Assembly (NCBI RefSeq): GCF_001544615.1
Contig: NZ_FCNV02000007.1
Span: 1-64,000, forward strand
Direction: 5' to 3'
Length of the DNA stretch: 64,000 nucleotides
Source: Caballeronia concitans
Lineage (GTDB): Bacteria; Pseudomonadota; Gammaproteobacteria; Burkholderiales; Burkholderiaceae
The position numbers were made by a program, and so were the translations under genes. Each line of letters starts with the position of its first letter. Within the stretch, counting starts at the first letter, position 1. Below the pieces are notes generated by a model. That model was not told the DNA's origin, searched no databases, and saw only the letters and a list, made by a program, of their open reading frames with translations. Shown in pieces: positions 9,173 to 17,533 of this stretch.

Positions 9173-9673
9173 ATGTATACGATTTCAAACGCCGCGCATG
9201 CCACCAAGGCCGCGCAATACGACGACCTCTTGCAGCAGGCTCGCTCGCTGATTGGCGACGAAACCGATTTCATCGCGAACGCGGCGAATTTCGCGTCGCT
9301 CGTCTATCACACGCTGCCGGAGCTGAACTGGGCCGGCTTCTATCTCTTCGACGGCGACGAACTCGTCGTCGGCCCGTTCCAGGGCAAGCCCGCGTGCGTG
9401 CGGATCGCGCTCGGACGCGGCGTGTGCGGAACGGCGGCGCGCGATCGGAAAACGCAGGTCGTCCCGGATGTCGATGCGTTCCCCGGCCACATCGCGTGCG
9501 ATTCGACGTCGCGCTCGGAGATCGTCGTGCCGCTCGTGGCAAGCGATGGCACGCTCGTCGGCGTGTGGGACGTGGACAGCCCGCAGCCCGGCCGTTTCGA
9601 CGAAGAAGACGCGGCGGGGATGGAAGCGCTCTGTGCGGCGTTCATCGCACTGGCGTGGGAAGAACGTCACTAA
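9173..9673 (+). CDS. msrC: free methionine-(R)-sulfoxide reductase (GAF-domain fRMsr)
   Basis: 166 aa, a single GAF domain of the fRMsr type. The three conserved cysteines are present: one in QGKPACVRI, one in GRGVCGTAA and one in HIACDSTSRSE, the last being followed by the conserved SEIVVPL. The enzyme reduces free methionine-R-sulfoxide using thioredoxin and repairs oxidised methionine in the cytoplasm. It is divergent from the ROK/ABC operon and its length matches E. coli MsrC (about 165 aa). No strong ribosome-binding site is seen. Confidence 0.92.
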   Translation: MYTISNAAHATKAAQYDDLLQQARSLIGDETDFIANAANFASLVYHTLPELNWAGFYLFDGDELVVGPFQGKPACVRIALGRGVCGTAARDRKTQVVPDVDAFPGHIACDSTSRSEIVVPLVASDGTLVGVWDVDSPQPGRFDEEDAAGMEALCAAFIALAWEERH

Positions 9674-9736
9674 GCTTGAAGCCGCGCGCGTCTACGCGTC
9701 TACAATGGGCCGACCGCCAGTTCCCCGTCCGTCTCC

Positions 9737-10726
9737 ATGAGAAGTCCCGCCCGCCGTCGTCTGCTCGCCGCCTGCGCCCTGAGCGCGTGCGGACTCGCGG
9801 CCAGCCGATTCGCCGCCGCGCTGTCCGATGGCAAGGCGAGCGTCGCGCTCGTGATGAAGTCGCTCGGCGATCCGTTCGTCACCTCGATGATCGACGGCGC
9901 GAAGAATTACCAGCGGCATTACGCATCGCAACTCGATCTGACGACGCACGGCACGCTCACGGACAACGACGTCGCGGGGCAGGCGCGCATCATCGAATCG
10001 CTCATCGACGCGAAGACCAGCGCCATCGTCATCGCGCCGACGGATTCGAAGGCGCTCGTGCCGGTGGCCGCGAAGGCGATCGCGGCGGGCGTCATCGTGA
10101 TCGCCATCGACAATCCATTCGACGACGCCGCGCAGGAAGCCGCGCACGTGACGATTCCGTTCGTCGGCCCGGACAGCCGGCGCGGCGCGCGGCTCGTCGG
10201 CGCATATCTCGGCTCGAAGCTGAAACCGGGCGATGAAGTCGCGATCATCGAAGGACCGCCGAACGACCGCAACGCGCAGGAGCGCACCGTCGGCTTTCGC
10301 GAGGCGATGACCGCCGCACAGGCGCGCGTCACCGCGACCGATACCGGCGACTGGACCTTCGAGAGCGGCAAGTCGATCGCGCTGCAAATGCTCTACGCGC
10401 GCCCCGGCTTGCGCGGCATGCTGTGCGCGAACGACAACATCGCGATGGGCGCGATCGAAGCCATCCGCATCGCCGGCAAGAAAGGGCAGGTGCTCGTGAC
10501 GGGCTACAACAATATCGACGCCGTCCGGCCGATGCTCGACGACGGCCGCATGCTCGCGACCGTCGAGCAGTTCGGCGCGCGGCAGGCGGTGTTCGGGCTG
10601 GATGTCGCGGTGAAGGCGCTGGTCGAACGGCGGCGTCAGCGGGATTTGTCGCCGTTCATGGAAACGCCGGTGCAAGTGGTGACGAAAGCGGCGCCGACGC
10701 GCAATTTCGGGCTGGGCAAAGGCTGA
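9737..10726 (+). CDS. orphan sugar ABC-type substrate-binding protein
   Basis: 329 aa. The N-terminus (RRRLLAACALSAC) could act as a Tat-like signal or as a lipobox (LSAC), so it is exported or membrane-anchored. The mature part is a Peripla_BP_4 fold: SLGDPFVTSMIDGAKN near the start, IVIAPTDSKALVPVA, then CANDNIAMGAIEAIR and VTGYNNIDAVRPM. It resembles RbsB/XylF-type proteins but has no permease or ATPase gene beside it. It may share the ABC operon upstream or act as a sensor input. The XylX-like enzyme gene is immediately convergent (23 bp between stops), which fits a pentose or sugar-acid role. Confidence 0.88.
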   Translation: MRSPARRRLLAACALSACGLAASRFAAALSDGKASVALVMKSLGDPFVTSMIDGAKNYQRHYASQLDLTTHGTLTDNDVAGQARIIESLIDAKTSAIVIAPTDSKALVPVAAKAIAAGVIVIAIDNPFDDAAQEAAHVTIPFVGPDSRRGARLVGAYLGSKLKPGDEVAIIEGPPNDRNAQERTVGFREAMTAAQARVTATDTGDWTFESGKSIALQMLYARPGLRGMLCANDNIAMGAIEAIRIAGKKGQVLVTGYNNIDAVRPMLDDGRMLATVEQFGARQAVFGLDVAVKALVERRRQRDLSPFMETPVQVVTKAAPTRNFGLGKG

Positions 10727-10741
10727 ATAGCGGCTTTGCCC
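10714..10741. terminator. possible bidirectional hairpin between convergent genes
   Basis: GGGCAAAG (10714-10721) pairs with CTTTGCCC (10734-10741) across a 12-nt loop that includes the stop codon of the binding-protein gene. The 8-bp stem sits exactly between two convergent genes. It has no clear U-tract, so the terminator role is tentative. Confidence 0.35.
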
Positions 10742-10749
10742 AGCGGCGT

Positions 10750-11931
10750 TCACTCGGCCGCGAGCAGACCGCGCGCCGCCAGATTCCGGTACAACGCGCG
10801 CACGCCGAAGGTCCACGGTTCGATTTCGGTCGACAGTTGCACCGTGTTGACGAGCGCGCCGAGCGTCGGCGTGGAGATCGTCACGACATCGCCGAGATGA
10901 TGCGTGAAGCCGCCGCCTTCGGTATCGCGATCCTTGATCGGCGAGAACATCGTGCCGAGGAAGAGCACGAAGCCGTCCGGATATTGATGATGCGCGCCGT
11001 GCGTCTGCGCGACGAGATCGGCCGGGTCGCGGCTGATTTCGCTCATGTGGCTCACGCCTTCGAGCACGAAGTTATCGTCCGCGCCTTCGATGCGCAGCGA
11101 CAGGCTCGTGCCGCGCACCGTGTCGAGCGTGAAGGTGCTGTCGAAGAGACGCACGAACGGGCCGATGGAACACGACGCGTTGTTGTCCTTCGCCTTGCCG
11201 AGCAGAAGCGCGCTGCGGCCTTCGATATCGCGCAGGTTCACGTCGTTGCCGAGCGTTGCGCCGACGATCTCGCCGCGCGCGTTCACCGCCAGCACGATCT
11301 CCGGCTCCGGATTGTTCCATTGCGACGTCGGATACAGACCGACCGCCGCGCCGAAACCCACCGACGACATCGGCTGCGACTTCGAGAACACTTCCGCGTC
11401 CGGCCCGATGCCCACTTCCATGTATTGCGACCACGCGCCGCGACGTTCCAGCTCGGCCTTCAGCTTCATCGCCGCTTCCGAGCCGGGCTTGATCTTCGAG
11501 AGATCCGCGCCGATCAGCTTGTTGATGGTGTCGCGCACTTCCTGGGCTTTGCTCGCGTCGCCGCCCGCCTGCTCTTCGATCACGCGTTCCAGCAGGCTCA
11601 CCGCGAACGTGACGCCGCACGCCTTGACCGCCTGCACGTCGCACGGAGCGAGCAGGCGCGGGCTGCCGGCGGTCGAATCGAGCGTCGCCTGCAGCAGGTC
11701 CTGGACGGAACCGAGCGATTCGCCCGGCGCGTTGCGTGCGATATCGAGCGCGTCCGGACGATCGAAGAGATCGGCGGTCATCGGGGCGGCGCGCGTGATG
11801 TCGAACACTTCGCCATTGCGCACCGCGACGACGGCGGGACCATCGACGGGCGCGGGACGCCATACGCGGCCGATCAGCACGGCGTCGGCGAGGTCTTCGG
11901 GCAGGCAGGAGGCGATGGAGACGGGCTGCAT
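10750..11931 (-). CDS. fumarylacetoacetate-hydrolase family protein, XylX-like (sugar-acid dehydratase candidate)
   Basis: 393 aa from ATG 11931; the frame is open further upstream, but that part runs over the divergent promoter. The FAH fold is clear, with EVGIGPDAEVFSK, the metal-binding region near WNNPEPEIVL, then GNDVNLRDIEGRSALLLGKAKDNN. This layout and length resemble XylX of the oxidative (Weimberg-type) pentose pathway, which dehydrates 2-keto-3-deoxy-xylonate or -arabonate to 2-oxoglutarate semialdehyde. Assignment by recalled resemblance, so the precise substrate is open. It is divergent from an IclR regulator 124 bp away, its probable controller. Confidence 0.82.
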   Translation of the reverse strand: MQPVSIASCLPEDLADAVLIGRVWRPAPVDGPAVVAVRNGEVFDITRAAPMTADLFDRPDALDIARNAPGESLGSVQDLLQATLDSTAGSPRLLAPCDVQAVKACGVTFAVSLLERVIEEQAGGDASKAQEVRDTINKLIGADLSKIKPGSEAAMKLKAELERRGAWSQYMEVGIGPDAEVFSKSQPMSSVGFGAAVGLYPTSQWNNPEPEIVLAVNARGEIVGATLGNDVNLRDIEGRSALLLGKAKDNNASCSIGPFVRLFDSTFTLDTVRGTSLSLRIEGADDNFVLEGVSHMSEISRDPADLVAQTHGAHHQYPDGFVLFLGTMFSPIKDRDTEGGGFTHHLGDVVTISTPTLGALVNTVQLSTEIEPWTFGVRALYRNLAARGLLAAE

Positions 11932-11988
11932 GAGTGATTTACCGTGCGTCGGAAAAGGGAAATCGATCGTAGCTTGGGGCTGCGTGAC

Positions 11989-12024
11989 TGTCCATCGGGT
12001 TGCATGTTTGTCCAATATGCTGGA
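11989..12024. promoter_or_regulatory. candidate IclR operator region (TGTCCA repeats, TCCA-N6-TGGA)
   Basis: The divergent gap holds two TGTCCA direct repeats (11989-11994 and 12009-12014) exactly 20 bp apart. The second forms TCCAATATGCTGGA (12011-12024), a TCCA-N6-TGGA inverted repeat. It lies 32 bp before the IclR start. A related TCCA-N5-TGGA element lies before the cupin operon at 21018, which is also IclR-linked. Role inferred from position and symmetry only. Confidence 0.4.
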
Positions 12025-12055
12025 GCATCGTGCTTCTTTCAGATGACCGGCTCTC

Positions 12056-12802
12056 ATGGAAAAAGCCTACGACGTCCCCGCGCTGCGCCGCGCGAACGAC
12101 ATTCTCGAAGCGCTCGCCGCCGCCGCGAAACCGGTGCGCGCCGCGACGCTCGCGGAGCACACTGGTCTCTCGCGCAGCACGCTTTACCTGATGCTCGACA
12201 CGCTCGCGCGCATGCAGTGGATCGAGAAGCGCGACGACGGCTACGTGATCGGCGTCGGCCTCTTCGAACTCGGCAACGCCTACGTGCGGCACGACAAGCT
12301 GCAGGCGGCGTTTCGCGAGGGCGCGGGCGCGTTCATCAACCAGCACAACGAGGTCGTGCAGCTGGCGGTGCTCGACGGCGTGCAGGTGGTGTATGTCGCG
12401 CGCGAGGACGCGCATCGGCCGGTGCGGCTCGTATCGGATCTCGGCTCGCGGCTGCCCGCGCATTGCTGCGCGCTCGGCAAGGCGCTGCTCGCGGGATTGC
12501 CGGACGACGCGGTCATCGAGCGATTGCCCGAGCGCCTCGAAGCGGTGACGCCGCGAACCATCACGCGCCGCGCCGCGTTGCTGCGCGAACTGGCGTCGAT
12601 ACGCGTGAGCGGCCTTGCGGTCGAACGCGAGGAAGTCGCCGAAGGGCTCGCGTGCTTCGCGGCCTATGTCGGCACGACGCCGGCGGGCAAGCGCGTCGCG
12701 GTATCGACGAGCGTGCCCATCGGCCGGCTCGATGCCAGGCGCGAGAAGCAGATTTGCATCGGCATCGTGCAGCTCGCGGAGCAGTTGCAGCGGGCGTTGT
12801 GA
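12056..12802 (+). CDS. IclR-family transcriptional regulator
   Basis: 248 aa. N-terminal winged helix-turn-helix at about residues 8-65 (RANDILEALAAAAKPVRAATLAEHTGLSRSTLYLML split over two helices) and a C-terminal IclR effector domain with the characteristic LPAHCCALGKALLAGLPDD segment. Such regulators sense small acids or sugar-acid intermediates. It is transcribed divergently from the XylX-like gene and most probably regulates it and itself through the shared 124-bp gap. Confidence 0.92.
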   Translation: MEKAYDVPALRRANDILEALAAAAKPVRAATLAEHTGLSRSTLYLMLDTLARMQWIEKRDDGYVIGVGLFELGNAYVRHDKLQAAFREGAGAFINQHNEVVQLAVLDGVQVVYVAREDAHRPVRLVSDLGSRLPAHCCALGKALLAGLPDDAVIERLPERLEAVTPRTITRRAALLRELASIRVSGLAVEREEVAEGLACFAAYVGTTPAGKRVAVSTSVPIGRLDARREKQICIGIVQLAEQLQRAL

Positions 12803-12821
12803 ACCCCGCGTTGCAGGCCCA

Positions 12822-13304
12822 TCACGCCAACGCATGCGCTTCGGCTTCCTCATGGACTTCCCGCGCGCGATGTGCCGCGATCAGCACGTCGCAGCGCGCT
12901 TTTGCGCACACCACGTCGCGCAGGCGCTCGCGGCCGTGCGCCCAGCCGGAATCCGTCTCGCCGCCGAGCACGATGAGGTCCGCGCCCGTTTCGACTGCCG
13001 CCTTCGCGATGGCTTCGCCGACCGTCGCGCCCGGCGGCAGCGTCATGCTGATGCCGGTTCCGTCGATGCCCGCGCTCTCGATCTGCCGCACGCTATAGCG
13101 CGTGAGCGCGCGGGCGTGGTCGTCAATGAGCGCGGCCGTATCGCGCGTGTTGCAGTCGCCGGTGACGACCGCCCACCACGGCGTTTTATCGACGACATGC
13201 AGCGCGGTCAGCCGCGCGTTGCACTCGCGCGCGCGAGCGATGGCGGCGCAAAGGGCGCTCTGGCTGAGGCTCGTGCCTACCGCGACGAGAATGTGCTTAT
13301 ACAT
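12822..13304 (-). CDS. universal stress protein (UspA family)
   Basis: 160 aa from ATG 13304, which has GGAGG five bases upstream. The start MYKHILVAVGTS and the LTALHVVD strand are typical of UspA. The C-terminal DLIVLGGETDSGWAHGRERLRDVV aligns with the usual G-2x-G-9x-G(S/T) ATP-binding region, but the pattern is imperfect, so ATP binding is doubtful. A cytoplasmic stress-associated protein. It is convergent with the IclR gene. Confidence 0.88.
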   Translation of the reverse strand: MYKHILVAVGTSLSQSALCAAIARARECNARLTALHVVDKTPWWAVVTGDCNTRDTAALIDDHARALTRYSVRQIESAGIDGTGISMTLPPGATVGEAIAKAAVETGADLIVLGGETDSGWAHGRERLRDVVCAKARCDVLIAAHRAREVHEEAEAHALA

Positions 13305-13400
13305 GATGGCCTCCGGTTCGGATTGCCGCATCGGGATGAAAGCGGCATGGAGGCATGATCGGCGCGCAGAGTTAGCAGCAAATGAGGGTTCGGCGCGCAG

Positions 13401-13640
13401 TCATCGCCGCCGCTTCTTCCAGTCGTAACCGGCGGGCGGATCGGCCACGCCCGGCTTGCCGACCGACTGCGGATTCTCGCTGCACAGCGTGACGAAGCCG
13501 ATCGCATCGCCTTCGGCTTGCCGCTTTCGTAATTCTTCGGCGAAGCGCAAGGCGTCGCCGAGCGCGGTCGGATCGAATTTTCGGTGGCGCGCCTGGCTTT
13601 GCGCGCCGGGATCGCCATCGAGCCAGTAGACGACGAACAT
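13401..13640 (-). CDS. conserved-looking small hypothetical protein
   Basis: 79 aa, highly charged (MFVVYWLDGDPG at the start, a basic WKKRRR end). No signal peptide or membrane segment. GAGG lies about 9 nt upstream of the ATG. The hydrophobic first strand and the AEELRKRQAEGDAIGFVTL stretch suggest a small alpha/beta fold. No family recognised. It follows the direction of the neighbouring usp gene but is 96 bp upstream of it. Confidence 0.6.
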   Translation of the reverse strand: MFVVYWLDGDPGAQSQARHRKFDPTALGDALRFAEELRKRQAEGDAIGFVTLCSENPQSVGKPGVADPPAGYDWKKRRR

Positions 13641-13873
13641 CGTGTTGCCTCGCTATGTGGGAAGAACCGGCGACGCGCGCGGTCGTGCCCCGTCATGATC
13701 CGTTCCATTCGTGGTGCAAAAGCTTCGCAAAGTGTTCCTGCGATGCTCGCGTTCGGGCACCGGGTATTCCCGAAGTGCAAAGCGTGCGCCCCGCTTGCCG
13801 CCTGAGAATGCGCCGGGTGCTGCGGCGCGGTACACGGGTTGCTCGATACCACGGTCACTTCGAGGCCCACGAC

Positions 13874-14338
13874 ATGCAAACGATGCAACGACAGGCACAC
13901 ATCCCGGAAGAAGCCGTGTGGCAGATTCCCGTGCGCGCCGCCCACCACGATGAGCCGCGCGTACTCGTCGCCGACGACGATCTCGACGCCACCCGCGCGC
14001 TTTGTCTTGCGCTCGAAGACGCCGATTTCAGCGTGCGCGCCGTGCACACCGGCCTCGATGCGGTCACGCTCGCGCGCAAGTGGCGCCCCGGCGTGGTGCT
14101 GCTCGATCTGATGATGCCGCTCGGCGACGGTTGGGAAGCAGCGGAAGCAATCCGCGCGCTCGATCTTTCGATGATGCTCATCGCCCACACGGGCCGCACG
14201 TGCCCCGACGACCGGGCGCGCGCGCAGCGCACGGGCTTTAACGGCTATTTCATCAAACCGACGGAGCCGGAGCGCATGATCCACGTGATGCGCACGTATT
14301 TCGCGACGTACGAGCCGCATCGCGCGCGAGAATGTTGA
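13874..14338 (+). CDS. receiver-only response regulator
   Basis: 154 aa from ATG 13874 (an in-frame ATG also occurs at 13883). A single receiver domain covers about residues 28-145: acidic pocket VADDD near 32-36, phosphoacceptor Asp78 in VVLLDLMMP, Thr106 in AHTGR, and the conserved Lys128 in FIKPTEP. All key residues of a functional CheY-like receiver are present. There is no output domain and no histidine kinase gene nearby, so it is an orphan. The upstream open frame (from 13655) looks non-coding in composition. Confidence 0.85.
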   Translation: MQTMQRQAHIPEEAVWQIPVRAAHHDEPRVLVADDDLDATRALCLALEDADFSVRAVHTGLDAVTLARKWRPGVVLLDLMMPLGDGWEAAEAIRALDLSMMLIAHTGRTCPDDRARAQRTGFNGYFIKPTEPERMIHVMRTYFATYEPHRAREC

Positions 14339-14366
14339 TCGTAGGGCGGCGGGAAATTGCGCGCGT

Positions 14367-14789
14367 TCAGGCGTTGACGCGTCGCGCGGGAATATCGTCG
14401 ATGGCGACGGCAGTCTGTTCGGTCTCGCACTCGACGTGCTGTTTCAACACGTCATCCCAGTACTGGCAGTAGCCGGCCCAGAACGGCATCTGCGTCCGCG
14501 AGCAGGCATCGCTCGGCAGCGGATGCGGCAGCATGCGGCTCAGGCGGCCGACTTCCTTGCGCTTCCATTGCAGCAGCGCGCGCCGCGGGCCGCGGATTGC
14601 CGGACACAATTCGTTCATATGCGACACGGCGTGCCAAAAACCTTCGGCGGGGCGCGAGGCCATCGCCGTCAGAATGGCCGTGTTCGGGCGCGGTCCGCGT
14701 TCGTGACAAATGATCGCGCCGATTTGCCCGAGGATGAACATCGCTTTTTCGATAGATTGGTCGGCCGGCTGCTGCATGGCGTCCTTCAT
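14367..14789 (-). CDS. hypothetical protein
   Basis: 140 aa from ATG 14789. No signal peptide or obvious membrane helix. Tryptophan- and cysteine-containing middle part (ICHERGPRP, ELCPAIRGPRR, DACSRTQMPFWAGYCQYWDDVL) and an acidic end. No family recognised. It is preceded by an AT-rich stretch (14790-14990) that is unusual for this window and may hold its promoter. Convergent with the receiver gene. Confidence 0.6.
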   Translation of the reverse strand: MKDAMQQPADQSIEKAMFILGQIGAIICHERGPRPNTAILTAMASRPAEGFWHAVSHMNELCPAIRGPRRALLQWKRKEVGRLSRMLPHPLPSDACSRTQMPFWAGYCQYWDDVLKQHVECETEQTAVAIDDIPARRVNA

Positions 14790-14991
14790 TTTTGATGATC
14801 GTGTTTGGCGCGGGAGGGTGCTGCTTAAGCATCAACGAGAGCCGATGGAAGTCTCGCTTCCGTCGTTCTCGATATTGATACGTTGTTGCGCGACGCCATA
14901 AAGATACAGTATCGAAAATGCTTCGCACCGCCGATCGACAAAAATATACGTTTTTGAGATAGCGTGTCTGACGATGAGCCGGGAGAGCGCA
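14790..14991. other. AT-rich intergenic stretch
   Basis: About 200 bp between two minus-strand genes with clearly lower GC than its surroundings (for example AAAAATATACGTTTTTGAGATAG near 14940). I see no gene in it. It may carry the promoter of the 140-aa hypothetical gene. Confidence 0.5.
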
Positions 14992-15951
14992 TCAATCGCT
15001 GTCGATGCGCAGCACGTGCCGCTCGAACAACGCGCGGACGCCCTTGTGCACGACGTCGTCATCGCACGTCACGGCTGCGACGATGCGCTCTTCCGGCGCC
15101 ACGAAGATGAACTGCTCGCCGAATCCCGCCGCGAAGAAGTAGCGCGGCGCGATCCACCAGAGATAGCCATAGCGCGCGTCATGCATCGGCGGGCCGCCTT
15201 CGCTGTGAACGGACACGGCGTCGTCTATGAACGATGCATCGATGATCTGCCCGCCACGGTCGAGCATCAGCGTGGCGAGCTTCGCCATGTCGCGTGCGCG
15301 CAGCAGGAGGCCGCGTCCGGCGAAGGTGTGGCCGGCTTCATCGGCGATCCATTCGTAGCTGTCGATGCCGAGCGGCGCGAACAGCTTCTCGCGCACGTAC
15401 TGTTCGAGCGTCCGGCCGGCCACCGTTTCCACCGCGATGGAAAGCAGCTGCACCGCGTGCGTGTCGTAGACGAACTGCGTGCCGGGTGCATGCACGATGG
15501 GCCGCGACAGCACGAACGTCAGCCGGTCCTCGCCGCCCGCGAAGCGCTCGCACGGGCCGAGCACGCAATCGTCGATGGCGCCCTGATCCCACTCGAAGCC
15601 CGCCGTCATGTTCAGCAGATGCCGCAACGTGATGCTTCGCACGCGGTCGTCCAGCGCGGGGTTGCGCGCGGCGTCGATGAAGTCGCAGATGGGCGCATCG
15701 AGGCTCGGCAGCAATCCTTCGCCGAGCGCGATGCCGACCGCGAGTCCCACGACGCTCTTTGTCGCCGAGTTGATGTTTTCGAGCGTCTCGGGCGATGAAT
15801 CGTGCCGATAGTGTTCGAAAGCTAGCTGACCATCGCGTAAGACAACGAAAGTGCGTACCGCGCTGCCTTCGGCTTCGAGTGCGTGACGCAAGGCAGTGAA
15901 CGCATTATCCTGATGCCTGGCGCTTGATTCGTTTCTGGATTCTTTTTGCAT
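14992..15951 (-). CDS. serine hydrolase of the beta-lactamase/class C superfamily
   Basis: 319 aa from ATG 15951; the longer open frame to 16293 overlaps the divergent gene and looks spurious. The nucleophile motif SxxK is seen as SATK in NINSATKSVVGLAVG. The usual tyrosine motif appears as FVYDTHAVQL, where the third position is not the common Asn/Ser. A late YGYLWW plus AAGFGEQFIF resembles the C-terminal block of these enzymes. No convincing signal peptide with this start. Probable esterase, amidase or peptidase; true beta-lactamase activity is unlikely. Confidence 0.85.
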   Translation of the reverse strand: MQKESRNESSARHQDNAFTALRHALEAEGSAVRTFVVLRDGQLAFEHYRHDSSPETLENINSATKSVVGLAVGIALGEGLLPSLDAPICDFIDAARNPALDDRVRSITLRHLLNMTAGFEWDQGAIDDCVLGPCERFAGGEDRLTFVLSRPIVHAPGTQFVYDTHAVQLLSIAVETVAGRTLEQYVREKLFAPLGIDSYEWIADEAGHTFAGRGLLLRARDMAKLATLMLDRGGQIIDASFIDDAVSVHSEGGPPMHDARYGYLWWIAPRYFFAAGFGEQFIFVAPEERIVAAVTCDDDVVHKGVRALFERHVLRIDSD

Positions 15952-16033
15952 GAGCGTGAAGGAACGGAATAAGCAGGGAATCGAATAAGCAGGAAACCGA
16001 AGCAGTGGCCGCGGCGGGACCGGATCGTGCTTG

Positions 16034-17518
16034 ATGCGCAAGCAAGCCGGATGCCGCAGCCATCGATCGAAATCTATCAGGAACCCAACCGTGCCCGTTC
16101 GGCGACTCGCGACGCTGTGGCGTCTTGGCAGGGCATTCGTGCGTGAAAGCCGTTCGACGCAGGACGGCGCGTCGATGCAGCACGTCGCGCGTTTCTTCGC
16201 GCAGCACGGCGCGCGCGCCGCGCCGCTCAGCGCGGGCGTGCCGGCGCTCACGCAGTTGCCGCGCGTGCTGACGACGGTGTCGGGCGTGCTCACGCGTCAT
16301 CCGGCGCTGGCGGAAACGGCGGTGCGCGTGGCGTTGACCGAGATGGACGGCCTCTTCGCGTCCTATGATGCCGAGCAGTTCCGCGTGGCGTGCACGCTCG
16401 CGCTGGCCGCCGCGCCGCGCGCCGATATCGACGGCGTGAGCCTTGCGCCACTGCGCTCGGGTATCGCGGAGCAGACGCACGCGGCGCGCATCGCTGGCGT
16501 TCCGGTGCGCATCACGCTGCTGCGCGCCGATGCGCGCGAGGAATTGATCGACGATCTCGATCTCGCGCTCGCCGCCGCGCGCTTCGCGGAGCGGCGTTCG
16601 ACCACGGCGCGCGAACTGCATGCGGCCGAATGCGTGCGCCTTGCACGCGAGAACGTCGATTCGATGATCGACCTCCGCCAGCGCGCCGCTGATCAAAGCT
16701 ATCTGCGTTACCGTCTGCGCGACGACGACCGCATCGCCGTGCCCGAAGTGCTCTGGGATTTCTGCAGCGACGCGATCTTGACGACGCGCGCGATCGATAC
16801 CGTGCCGCTCGCCGACGCGCACGCGCTCGCATCGCACGGTTTGCAACAGGCGGATCTCGTCGCGACGCTCATCGAAGCGTTCTTCGAAATGGCGCTCGGC
16901 CAGGGTTTCTATCACGCGGGACTGGACGCGGCGGGCGCGCGCGTGAGCATCGAGCCGGGGACGTTCGGGCAGATCGTGCTCGAAGCCGATAACCCGATGA
17001 CCTTCTTCGCCGCGCACGAGCGCGAGTTCATGGTGGGCGTGTCGAATGCTTTGCTCGACGGCGATCACAAGGCGGCGGCGCGCACGCATCTCGAGCACGG
17101 GCGGCCGGACGCGCACGCGGCGCATCACGAGGTGCGCGTGGAAGCGACGTATCGGCGGGAGGCGGAGCGGTTCTCGTCGCCGCAAGCGTGCCGGGCGACG
17201 AACGTGTCGCATCTCTTCGGCGCGATCGGCGCGGCGCCCGCCGAGCATAAGTTCAGCGCGGCGCACGGGCGGATTGCGTCGCGAGCCGTGATGCTCTCGC
17301 GTTCGATGGAAACGATCGAGCGCATGGCGCACGCCGTCGCGCCGGATGTCGATGTGTGGGTGATCGCGCGTCGCGTGATTGCGCGGCTCGCGGCGGACCA
17401 GTTCGGCTTGCACGGCCTCGTCGCGCATCTCGCGCGTGAAGCGACGCACTGGCCGCACATGCTGCCGCGCTTGCCGACGCTCATCGCCAAGCGCGCGGGC
17501 GCCGCGCAAAGCGGGTAG
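16034..17518 (+). CDS. UbiB/ABC1-like protein with degenerate kinase motifs
   Basis: 494 aa from ATG 16034 (TTG 16031 and ATG 16175 are alternatives). It aligns along its length with UbiB/ABC1 proteins: PLRSGIAEQTHAARIAG against the PLASASIAQVH loop, DLRQRAADQSYLRYRL against the helix before VPEVYWD-like VPEVLWD, then ERIDGIPL-like TRAIDTVPLAD and the late helices. Yet the catalytic set is gone. The ATP lysine of VxKVxRP is Thr, the HADxHPGN loop reads HAGLDAAG, and the DFG Asp is Thr (TFG). The KxGQ region is not recognisable. So it is probably a pseudokinase. UbiB itself supports ubiquinone synthesis; this one cannot be assumed to. Confidence 0.75.
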   Translation: MRKQAGCRSHRSKSIRNPTVPVRRLATLWRLGRAFVRESRSTQDGASMQHVARFFAQHGARAAPLSAGVPALTQLPRVLTTVSGVLTRHPALAETAVRVALTEMDGLFASYDAEQFRVACTLALAAAPRADIDGVSLAPLRSGIAEQTHAARIAGVPVRITLLRADAREELIDDLDLALAAARFAERRSTTARELHAAECVRLARENVDSMIDLRQRAADQSYLRYRLRDDDRIAVPEVLWDFCSDAILTTRAIDTVPLADAHALASHGLQQADLVATLIEAFFEMALGQGFYHAGLDAAGARVSIEPGTFGQIVLEADNPMTFFAAHEREFMVGVSNALLDGDHKAAARTHLEHGRPDAHAAHHEVRVEATYRREAERFSSPQACRATNVSHLFGAIGAAPAEHKFSAAHGRIASRAVMLSRSMETIERMAHAVAPDVDVWVIARRVIARLAADQFGLHGLVAHLAREATHWPHMLPRLPTLIAKRAGAAQSG

Positions 17519-17533
17519 GTATCGTCACGCGCT

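Noticed and set aside
15905-17509. A 534-codon minus-strand frame opposite the UbiB-like gene
   Set aside because: Arg/His-rich shadow; the plus frame aligns with a real family along its whole length.
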